DNA from: Balanoglossus misakiensis
Lineage: Eukaryota > Hemichordata
Direction of reading: 5' to 3'
DNA: 64,000 nucleotides
Assembly (NCBI GenBank): GCA_040954595.2
Contig: CM082598.2
Coordinates: 1,178,001-1,242,000 of the forward strand
Shown here piece by piece: positions 35,044-45,672 of the stretch. The notes below the pieces were generated by a model. That model worked only from the letters and a program-made list of their open reading frames with translations, was not told the origin of the DNA and made no database searches. Positions within the stretch are counted from its first letter, which is position 1; each line of letters begins with the position of its first letter. A program made the position numbers and the translations under genes.

Positions 35044-37049
35044 ATGTTTTCAAAAAGACAGAAAGTGAGCAGTTTTTCGACTAAAAGTAAGTACTTTCTC
35101 ACTGTCTTGTACATGTATATTACAGGAAAGAACCATTTGTGAATAAGAAATTCTCAGTTTGAAGTTTAAGAGAATTCTTTGAAGTTAACCCCACTATCCT
35201 GGCGCACTAGTCGGTTTTCATCCTTTTTAATTGTGAAAATGTGTGACTACTTAGTGTGATTCCGGTCTTATTTGGTATTTCAGGTGAATGGAGTAATCCC
35301 ATGATGGAATATCGAAGTCAACGTAAATATACCGGCAATGTGAAAGCGGTAGTATTTGACTGGGCAGGTACTGTGGTCGACTGTGGCGTTTTTGCACCAG
35401 TACTGACATTTGTTGGAATATTTGACAAAGAAGGTGTACCTATCACTGATGAGGAGGCTAGAGGGCCCATGGGTACCCATAAGAGGGTGATTATACTCTA
35501 TGCAATTTTACCAGGTGTTTTACTGATTAAAATTCGTCAATCAGTAGACTGATTATACTAGTTTGTTTTTCCGGACTTGGCAAATCTGAACACCAAGATT
35601 TCTGTTTATGTACGTCTGATATCTCCTGCTTGGGGATTATCACTAATCTTAGGTTCCTGTACAGAATGCAGAAATTACAATTACATATACTGTTATCAAA
35701 TAGTACGTAATTTAATGATTTTTTCTTCTGATTTTACGTAGGTGCACATACAGAAAATATTGGAGAATGAAGGTGTGAAAAGTCGATGGATATCAAAGCA
35801 TGGAAAAGCTCCAAGTGAAGAAGATGTTGACAGAATGTACAGAGAATTTGTTCCGAGACAGCTATTGTGTATTGCTGAGCATTCAAATGTTATCACAGGT
35901 GAGGTCAAAGGTTTCAGCTGGAGATATATAAGTTGAAGATAAAAAGTATGTTGTCTCTCTGTTGTCTAGTATCTGTGTTCTGTCCTTTGCTTCAAAAACA
36001 AGCAAAGAGGACAGAAAACAGCTAGATTCTAGACAAGTTTCCCTGAGATATTGCAGATGTAATTATAGCATGTAAATGAAAAGACTTTTTTGTTGATTTA
36101 AAATGGTTTGTTTGTTTGACAATGTCTTGCTGTCTTTAGGTGTTGTAAAAACTGTTCAAAACTTAAAAGATGCTGGAATCAAGATTGGATCTACAACTGG
36201 TTTCCCAAACGCCATTGTTGACGTACTGAAACCGTTAGCTGCAAAACAAGGCTATGTTCCGGACTGCTACGTGGCGTCTGACGATGTCCCCCAGTCCAGA
36301 CCATGCCCATATATGGTATGGCTGAATGGAATTAAATTAGATGTTCATCCAATAGAAGCAATTGTTAAGGTCAGTTGCCATTATAGTTCAATTAATATAG
36401 AACCATTTTACTTTCTTGAACTGGATATATGGTGAAGAAATTTTAATTCACAAGTCAGTTGAAGACACTTTGACTTATCATCTGTGATTTGTAGGTTGAT
36501 GACACCGTGGATGGTGTGAGAGAAGGTACTTCTGCAGGATGTTGGAGTGTTGGTGTTGCAAAAACAGTAAGTGTCTTCCAGTGTTTTGTTTGTTTGTCAA
36601 TCAAAGAGACTTGCTGTCAGTGTTGCCAAATGGTCCTAAGACTAACCTATAGTGGCCAGTCAAGGGACTTTCCTAAACTGGCGTTTATATACAGGTGATC
36701 ATTATAGACGTCAATAAATTAACATGTTGATTGCACAGTGACTGTAACAAAGTGGCTACTATATAGAGATGGCCACTAACACAGTTTGACTGCTCCTTGT
36801 CAAATGCTATGGACAGGGCTCTCATCTTGACAAGCTGTCCTATTTTTACACTTCCACCAGGGTAACTATGTGGCTGCCTCAGAATCTCAACTGAAAACCA
36901 TGGACCCAGTCGAACTAAACAGAAGATTGAAACGTGCTTATGAAATCCTGATTGACTCTGGCGCTCACTACGTGATTGACAGCGTGGCCGATCTACCTGA
37001 GGTCATCAATGACATCAACGCCAGGCTGAAACGAGGAGAAAAGCCATGA
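35044..37049 (+). CDS. phnX: Phosphonoacetaldehyde hydrolase (phosphonatase), HAD superfamily (297 aa)
   Basis: Six exons: 35044-35086, 35284-35486, 35742-35898, 36140-36369, 36495-36566 and 36861-37049 (TGA). The product matches bacterial PhnX, which splits phosphonoacetaldehyde into acetaldehyde and phosphate after 2-aminoethylphosphonate transamination. HAD motif I is [13 protein letters not shown] with nucleophile Asp40. The Schiff-base Lys is Lys81 in [12 protein letters not shown]; the 41-residue spacing equals Asp12-Lys53 of the Bacillus enzyme. Motif II is KIGSTTGFP, and the C-terminal acidic motif is [17 protein letters not shown]. Exon 1 encodes a basic, Ser-rich leader ([14 protein letters not shown]) that could be a mitochondrial presequence. 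Conserved introns rule out bacterial contamination. No phosphonate transaminase gene lies nearby in this window. AATAAA lies near 37187. Confidence 0.94.
36640..36792 (-). mobile_element. Inverted-repeat element (GGCCACC family), reverse
   Basis: Reverse-oriented copy of the 325-482 family: TATAGTGGCCAGTCAAGGGAC, an internal CTATATAGAGATGGCCAC and a final ACACAGTTTGACTG. In the last intron of the phosphonatase gene. Confidence 0.65.
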
Positions 37050-39460
37050 ATTTTGTCATCCACTTGACAGAAAAAATATCAATTCAATTATGGCGGTTTA
37101 ATATGTGCATATGAATGTTGGGAATACAGGGTTAACAGAAAGATCCTTTAATTGTGTTGTATGGATTCTTGTCTTTCTCTGACTGTAATAAACATTTTAA
37201 GAGTACAGTGTATCTTGGATGATCATTATGTTGTTTTATTTGCTCAGATATGTGATATGCATGGATTATTGCAACTGGGTCACACACGTGCATTTGAAAA
37301 GCTTCTGAAACGTCTCTCAGGTCAAATACTGGATTACACACAACGACACAAGACACAAATTTTGCAGCAGAATGCATTTCCTGTTGAGTTTTTATTCATG
37401 ACACCAGCATCATAGAAACAAATGTATTTGATACTGGCATCGATCTGAGGTTACTAAGTGATATTACAAAGACATAAGAAATAATACAAAAGATGCATGT
37501 CTAAATCTGACACCTACATGCATACACGAAATATATCATATATCCATATTAATATTCATAAACACTACTAATAGCCAGTTCTCTAAAAATCACCATAGAA
37601 ACAAATGTATTTGGTGAAGAACTTCAGCCTCTAATCTACCATAAATCATAAGAAAAAATTTGAAAGTGATTACATGGACCTTTATGATAACATACAAATC
37701 TGCTGTTCTAGGTTTCATCATAGCTGCTTTACCTGTTACCAGTGATGCTATGGTTTCACCCCATTGTTCTAAATGGCAAGGTTGGACACGTGTACTGCAA
37801 AACAGGCATGAAAGGGCTTCAAATCGTAACTCAGTATAATCTGAAACATTATTTTGTGTGAATTTTTTCCCTTGGATTTTTTTTTCAAAGCAAACAAGTT
37901 AATATACCTGACATGATCTCAAAACACGTGAATCCAGTACAGAGTCTGATACTTAAGAATATGCCCCTCAAAATCAACCATTTACCCCTGTTTCATCATT
38001 CTCACCATTTCCTTGACAACCTTTACCCAATGAACAGTACTTTCCATGCTACATAAAATCATACAATTCTCTTGGCACTAAGTACTGAATATAAAACATA
38101 CTTTTCTACCGAGTACAAAACACTGTACACAACCAGAAAAATATAAAATGCACATTTCTAACATATATTTGTATGTATGTATAGTTGCCTATTAAGTTTT
38201 GATTGAAATGAATACATTTGGAATATACTGTACATGTACTTAATATATCTGGATAAACACAATTACCGTATTCAGTTTTTATGCCCAAAATGTTACATCA
38301 AGTTGCTAGTGAACAAAACTATGATAGTACTGCTTTTTTGTTGATTTTCTTTTTTAATTTTTTTGTCCATTTTTAGTCAAACTGAATGTACTATTTTTAA
38401 GTGATATATAATAACAGTTCCTGATGTGATATATAAATTTTCTTAACAAGTACAAAAGTGAAAATGCACATTGATTAACAAAATGACAGTGCTTTTCTTG
38501 GGTAATATTATGTTACTCAAACTTTCAAAAGAAAAGGGGGGGGGGTACTTGGTTCAATGTCAATGCCAAACTTGCCTTTGGGGATGGTTTCATCAATCAT
38601 TTGAAGCCACAGACCAACAGGAGAAGCACCTTTCTAAATTTGAAACACACTAGAAGAAAACTTGCAATTTTACTTGAAAATAAAGTATCTTGAATATTTC
38701 TCTTTTTTTGTATAAAACAGTGATTTCTAAAAGGTCCATGATTGACATAAAAATTCCATTTTCTGCCATATTGTAATGTAAATTTGCTAAAAATGCCTTT
38801 CGATACATTTTTGAGAAATTAATATCACATGAGACAAAATTTTTCTTATCAAGATACTCTGCACAAAACATTACTTTTTTTCTCCTAATTAGTTTTATTT
38901 TGTAAATGAATTAATAGAAAATATTGAAACAATATTAATCAAAGACTAGTTTGCAGCAAATCTGAAAAAAATTATCATTTTTGGTCGATCTCCAGAAATT
39001 AAGCTGTGAGTTCAGAAAAAATGTGACACACTTCCCAATAATTTCTGTTTGCAAAATTCAGACAACATATTATTCCGGTGAGGAATTTTTACAACACAAA
39101 CTGACTCAGGTAATGAACTTGTACATAATCTTGCAATTCTATAAATAAACAAAACCCTTGTACCACACCACATCCTTTTTCTAACATTGCATACATTTCT
39201 GCTATTTTTTTTAATCTCATTATATTATCTTCTTCCAGATTATCTGTGAGTACACCCATCATTTCTATTACCTGTGAGTATTACAGACTCAAAAAAAAAA
39301 TCAAAAAATGAAATACACAGCTTAGACATAATCATCAACTTATCCTGTTATGGTCATGTATCATTCTTGCCTTGGACTAAAGCTCATCATAATTCTATTC
39401 TTATTCCTGAAATAATTCCACAGTTTCCTCCAGGTACACTTCCTTGCAGATGGAGCTCTT
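37050..39460. other. Convergent 3' UTR region of PhnX and PATL1
   Basis: No coding exon. The forward AATAAA at about 37187 should end the phosphonatase transcript. A reverse-strand AATAAA (TTTATT at 37391-37396) could end a PATL1 3' UTR of about 2 kb. The sequence is A/T-rich, with a short poly-G tract near 38538-38546. Confidence 0.5.
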
Positions 39461-42400
39461 CTATGATGGTGTGTTTGTCCTTGAGAAAACAAAACAAAAA
39501 CAGATGTCATATTTTCATCAGAGTGAAGACTGTGAATCAACACAGCATTCTGAAATGAACATGAACACAGAATAAAAAAGATATACACTTACTTGATACG
39601 GTTTTGAAGTGCTAGAAATGTTTGTTTGTCCACGTATCGTCCAAAATGTTCCAAGACTTGATTATTACCACTACTATCAGAGGGCACAGCTACGCTATCA
39701 ACAGAAACACTGCTGAGTTCCTTGCCAACCTTTAAAACTAACTCATTCCTATAAAAATTAAAATAAAAGAAAATCTGTTTTATTGAAATACATGTACAGT
39801 GAAACCTGTCATTATGGACACCTCTGTAATCAGGACACCTCTCCATTAAGGATGTTTTTTAATATAAAAGTAACAGTTGTGACAGTCTCTGTGCAGTTTG
39901 CATCCACAGTAAATCACCTGTCTATAAATGCCACCTGTCTATAAAGGCCAGTTTAGGAAAGTCCCTTGGCTGGTCACTATAGGCAGGTTTGACTGTAATA
40001 GATCAGCTTACCATTCAGTCTCTGTGTCTTCATTGATGTCAATTGGTGACTGAGTTGATACGATGTGTTCGCCTTGACGCAGCAACGAACACAAAATAGA
40101 CATACCCAACTGGCAAAACAAAAGAAAAGAACATACTTCGAATTATTTCTTTAAAATTTAAAATGAATTCTGAGCAGATCCATTCATTGAAGAGATTTAA
40201 CAATGTGAACACTAAAGCCTTAAAAATCTTAGCTAAGTGCAAAGTATATATTCTTACCTTATTCTGAACAGCCCAAGACACTGGAGAAGTCCCATGGTGC
40301 ACTGGGGAGACTGCACTAGCACCTGAGGTAAAACTTTTCATCAATGCTACAAGTCTCTCAAAGTCACTGCTTTTAATGACAGCGTTAACAGGTGGATAAA
40401 CTTTTGAAAAATTCTGAAAGAAAAATAGAGAAAAGATGGTATCAAGTTTGCGACAGAGTCTACCACAAAAGAGGCACGCCCCACAAAAGAAATATGGCTA
40501 CACTGTGCATTCTGGTCTTGATTATAATCCACTGGTGTAGCAGTGAACATTAAGTCTCCAGGGACACAAATGAGTATACACAGAAGACTACATATATGTA
40601 AGAAACACTGAACCTCCACTCACGCTATCTTGCTGTTCTTTCTTGATGAAGTAATTGATGTTGTGGAGCAAGGCTTCAACAACTGACGACGCCTGGTGCG
40701 AAGACAACACAGGAATGGCACGACCTACCAACCTTCGACCTTTACTGACACCAAGAATTTGAAGAAAGTAAGTGTCAGACCTAAGAGGGAAAAATAACAA
40801 ACATTGTTAATCACTGGAAAAATATTTCAGGAAGTATAATAAAATTCAGTTTAAAGTTTCAAATTGGAAAAAGTGAGTATTTATATAGCGCCTGGACTAC
40901 TTTATTTGATAGCTGGGTGTTCTCCTTGCATTTGGGCCAGAAGTATTGAAATGCAATAAAATTATTATTACAATTACATTGATTAATTGATAGAAATAGT
41001 TTGAAGAGTAGACAGAAAACTCACCCAGTTTGTAGTTTGTTTGGTACATTCAGACTGTTGAAGATCTGATTGACAAGTCTCTGGCGTTCCTGTTCAATGT
41101 CTTTATCATCTTCCGGCAAAGCCAATGCCTTTTTCTCTAAGTCATCCAACTCAAGCAGCAAGGTGTAGATTTTCTCAATGCTTAGAAGTAAATGAGCTCT
41201 CTTTCTTACAGTCAGTTCTTTGCCACCTATGTTCTGCATCAATAAAGACAAATACAGCAAATGAACACATGAAATTACTGAGAGAGAATACATTTACAGA
41301 AGCTGTGAAACAAAATCTTTTCTAACTCTACAGAAATGTATATCTATGTGTTTCAAATACCATACTCAGCGGGTTAAAGGCATTTCAGAAGGAGCATTGC
41401 AAGGGGACTTCATGACTTTCTGCTGTTGCTTTTTCTTGAGTTAGCTGTGACTAAAGCTATCATGTCAATAATTACCATATCATCATCTTGAGAAGGTGTC
41501 TTCACATTGATCATCTTCCTCGGGTTGTTCACACTTGCAACAGACACTGTTCCCAGTGTTCCTTCAAAATGAGCTGGTTTGTACTGCCTTGCTTCCATTT
41601 GTTTGGGCTGTGGCATGATGATCTTCGGGTCGTTGTCTTTGTTTTCCGATTGTAATCCGCTGTTCTGTTTTTCCTGAGCTCGCTTTTGCAGCACAAATGT
41701 CTGAAAGGTAAAACGTTTATTACAGAAAGTCAGAAGTGAAGTAATTTCTGAGAGCAATGATAAATAAATAAATAAATAAATAAACAAATAAATAAACTAA
41801 CAGACTTACTTGATAGTAATAGTCATCTAAATATGGATTATTACTTTGAAGTTGCATCATTTGTATCTTGATGATCCAATCCTTCTCTTTCTGTGTCATC
41901 AAATTGTCATATTCGTGCATAGATCCATTGGGGCGGTCTGCTGGATGATAGTACCTATTGTTTCTACCACGTTGGTCATATTGTCTGTATCCTCCTCTGT
42001 TGTCCTGGTTACGTCTGAAGAGAGGATTTACAAAAATGAAAATCTAGTGTACATGTACAAAGACAAGCATCAGTAATCAGATTCAGATACTCTTGATTTA
42101 GCATACTTACTGTGGTGTTCTTTGGTTGAATTGTCTGTTGTAGGGCGACATTTGTGGGGCATCACCGCCACCCATACCAGGCATTCTGAAATTAAAACAC
42201 AAAAGACATGATTATAGTTTATATATACTGGGCAGTGTCACGGTGGTTGGCCTCTGAATATTTCCCATCTTGACGTTTTCCATCTTCCAGTTTGGATGAG
42301 AGTTTCCATGCCACTCCAAAAGGTGTTGTCCAATGACCAGTGGTAATAGTTGTTGTGAAGTGCCTTGAGCACAAATTGTGGATAGGTGCGCTATATAAGA

Positions 42401-44921
42401 ACTCCCTATTATTATTATTATCACACTGACCTGTGAAACTGTTGAGGGCTCTGAGACATCAACGCAGACATAGGTGGTGAAGCTCGTCCGTGCATTCCAG
42501 GTGGTCGCATGCGTCCTGCCAAATGGGGTGGTATCTGACCCCGAGGGAAGAGCGACCCCTGGGGTGGGGGTGGGATCCCTGGCGACATGTGTTGGGAGAG
42601 AAGTGGGTGAGACGCAAGGGGTGATGCGCGGCCTTCCTGGATCATCTGGTTGAGTTGTGTGGGTGAGATGCGTCCGCCGGACCGACTGATCTGTTGGTGC
42701 ATATGATGCAGGATGTGGGGTGGAACTGCTCCTGGTGACTGAAGAAACGAAAGATGTATTTTAAACGACTTGGTACCATACCCGCGAGGGTTAGGGTCAA
42801 CTATACAAGGCTAGAGATGTTGGATCATGCATGGGCAAATAGTTCGTCAGTGCAAAAATGCTGTATCTGTATATATTCTACGAGTTTTGTAAAACGTTTT
42901 ACCTGGTGATGTAACTGTTGGTGCATTGCATGTTGAAAGAACTGTGGTTTAGGCGGTGTGCCTATGGGCAGAGCGGTACTGGGTGGCGAACCGAAGATCG
43001 GCGATACGGTCCGCGGAGGTGGCGCTCTTCTCCGCAAGTTCTGCTCCAGTTCTTCCGCGGTCATCGCCATTCGCACTGGCTGAGCAGGACTGGACATCTG
43101 CTGCAGATAACTTTCCTGCTTTGATGCGGATAGGGAAAAGGGTAATCCAGTTGGACTCTGTGATTTTGGAGATTTGTCACCGATGGACGTCACGACAGCG
43201 GAATCCTAGATGTAGAGAATACAAGTACAGTTCAGACCAAGCATTCTTTTCCAATGAGCTTACAATGGGCTAGCCTGGTGTTAGTTCTACCATAAACAGA
43301 AATCTCAGAGACTTATATTTCCTAATGATTAAAAACTGAGGACACGCTAGTTGTTGGTATTCACATTTTCTATTAAATCCTGGGATGTTTTTCCCCCTTT
43401 CTATATAAACAGACAAATATTGAATCTTACCACCAGAGATGGCGGGAGACTTGTTGATTCTTTCCCAATGTTAAGAAGCGATTTCAGCTTCTCATCTGGT
43501 GAGGGGGCTCTAGGTGAGCTCCAGATATTGTTGTGTTTTGGTGACATCAGGTATCCTGGATCCAGTAACGTTGGCGGTGATGGGCTGAATAAACTACGGC
43601 TCAGACCTGGTCCTCCCTGAAAATACACAAAAAACATTGTAAGAAGGACAGTTTCGAAGTTAACGCTCTGTAGACATTGCAAGCATATTGGAAATACAGT
43701 AATACTGTTTACATATACTTACACTAGGCATATTGATGGGCTTTGCCTTGGATGATACCATGATGGCTGGGTCATCAATATCATCATCTAATACAAGTTT
43801 ATTAATACTCTGTTCCATGAAATCATCCTGCAATGACAACCATGTACATTCATGATGTTACATCTTTCCAAGTATAAACTGTTCCGTAAACATGCAACAA
43901 AATTTGATTATAAACACATACAGACTATATCATAATCTTACATTAGGGGATGTAGGCCTTTCACTTGTGTGAAACCCTGAATCCAATGATCTGGTACTGG
44001 TATCACGTTTTCCATTGTCATCATCATCCAAACTATTGCCACGATATGCCTTCGCAAACTGTTCATGAGTTGATTCCCAGTTTCCACCTGCAGAGGAGAT
44101 TTCAAGAAAGAATGTACATAAACTGAGAAAGCTGATTGCATACATGCACTAAGCTATATACAAATTGCACTAGTAGATTTACTTTAGGGAAAAGACTGGG
44201 TTCTGATCGACTTGATACAAGTAACTTCAACAATAAAACTTACTTGTTGCCCCATCACCAAAAGTATCATCATTCAGAGCATCATAATTCTCTTCCAAAA
44301 CATCAGCCACTTCTTCTCCAGGTATGTCGCCCCCATAGGACTGAAGTACCAAAACGAAAGTTGCATAAATGTAAAAAAGCCCACAACTCGGGTAAAGTGA
44401 ATACATGAATTTAGAAGAACTCAAAATTAATGACAATGTTCAAGTTGACCTGAAAAGAAAAGAGTAAAGTGTTGTTCCTTTAACTGTGCCATCCCTTGAA
44501 ATGACGTCATTTTCCGAAATGCCGTGCGGGAAACCCCTTTTCACGAATAAATTGTAAATGTACACAGTGACACACGCACAATTTCGGTAATAAACACACG
44601 CCAATAAACGAGTTTGCAATACACGAGGTTGCTACACATATAAGCTTCCTTGTCAGTACTCTCAACAGGAAATTTACGAAATCAAAACAAACCAAAACAA
44701 CAATTCAAGGTAAAACAGGAAGTTGTGAAACCACTATCGTGCAAGAGAGAGCGTTACACTTTGAGTTGTAAACGACACGCAAGTTGCATTTAGCTATCGA
44801 TTTTGTTCAGCGTGCTTTGCAAAGCGGGAAACGATACACATTGCTCAAGTATAACAGAAATGGAAAATAGTTTTAAACTTACCGACAAAGCGGAGGGAAA
44901 CCCGAAAAAACTATCACTCAT
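39461..44921 (-). CDS. PATL1: Protein PAT1 homolog 1 (about 827 aa)
   Basis: Reverse strand exons: 44921-44883, 44340-44244, 44087-43942, 43827-43723, 43616-43431, 43205-42903, 42738-42431, 42185-42111, 42014-41810, 41700-41476, 41233-41025, 40780-40624, 40413-40258, 40109-40012, 39748-39593 and a small 39479-39461. It is a decapping activator: an mRNA-decay scaffold that binds the LSM1-7 ring and DDX6 and sits in P-bodies. Visible features: an acidic N-terminus ([23 protein letters not shown]), a Pro/Ser-rich middle with [17 protein letters not shown], an RGG-like patch ([18 protein letters not shown]), the [19 protein letters not shown] segment, and the C-terminal helical Pat domain ([37 protein letters not shown]). 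If the last donor at 39593 is not used, the frame ends at a TAA at 39589 instead. Confidence 0.95.
39797..39995 (+). mobile_element. Inverted-repeat element, composite of two families
   Basis: Starts TA-CAGTGAAACCTGTCATTATG (ends like the 3337-3514 family) and finishes with AAAGGCCAGTTTAGGAAAG and GGCAGGTTTGACTG-TA (like the 325-482 family). In a PATL1 intron. Confidence 0.65.
41760..41800. repeat. (AAAT)n microsatellite
   Basis: About ten AAAT/TAAA units with one interruption (AAAC), in a PATL1 intron close to the donor of the exon ending at 41810. Confidence 0.9.
42226..42424 (+). mobile_element. SINE-like element with TATTATTATTA tail
   Basis: The 3' part reads GTGAAGTGCCTTGAGCAC, then GCGCTATATAAGAACTCC and a TTATTATTATTA tail. 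This is the pattern of SINE/LINE 3' ends widespread in marine invertebrates and fish. It lies in a PATL1 intron. A decayed, reverse-oriented TATATAGCGCC relative lies near 40860-40960. No RNA polymerase III boxes were identified with confidence. Confidence 0.5.
44502..44509. promoter_or_regulatory. CRE-type palindrome TGACGTCA
   Basis: A perfect TGACGTCA followed by TTTTCCG, in PATL1 intron 1 about 0.4 kb inside the gene. It matches the CREB/ATF consensus; use is not shown. Confidence 0.35.
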
Positions 44922-45672
44922 TTCGTATCATCTTCAAAAACAACTGTATAAGAGACACACAGACGTGAACGGACAAATTTAGAAACTAGGTCATAGTATG
45001 CACCATTATATCATAGGGGTGTACCAGAAACGCGAAAACGGTGCTGGTACGGGTAAATGGATATGAATTTCGATGACTGTGGAGTTTTTATTTTCATGAT
45101 CCGAGTGATCAATCAACAACGCATATCGGAAGTACATCGCTGGTATTACCAGGGTCCAAAAGAGGAATAAAATACGGAATATATATCAATTTGACGAACA
45201 CCCTGAAATGCGATGCTTCGGATCTGAGATTGAGAAAGACTCAGTGAGTCTTCACTCAGTGTACTATATGTCGACTGAAAGTGAAGACAACAGTTTAATT
45301 TTCATGTGTGTGAAGTGATCGTGATCTTGAGGAGATAAATGGCAATCATGAAAACGAATGTGTGTATATTTTCTTTATTGTCTGTCCTGTAGCTTTCGCA
45401 TCACATCATAACCCACTGAGTAATAACCCGCCGATATTGAAAAAGTGCAAAATGGCATCGTCTACGCGCCTGCGCTTTTGAACATTTTAAAACGAGGCAA
45501 GCACCGCCATCGGTCTGCTGAAACGAAAATTTAACGAACATTTCCGAAGACAAAACTATCAATTTTTCCCACTCTTTTCTTCGGTTCAAATTTACCTACG
45601 GTTGCTTTTCATTAGTTTTCGGAACCCTAACGAAATTTTCTGAAAGTTTCGAGGGGCGAAAAGCGCGCAAAG
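44922..45672. promoter_or_regulatory. Bidirectional promoter region of PATL1 and DEAF1
   Basis: The two start codons face away from each other across 751 bp. The right end is rich in TTCG/CGAA tetramers, with nine counted between 45524 and 45683 on either strand. DEAF-1 family proteins bind TTCG half-sites through the SAND KDWK surface, so autoregulation is plausible. No TATA box seen. Confidence 0.55.
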
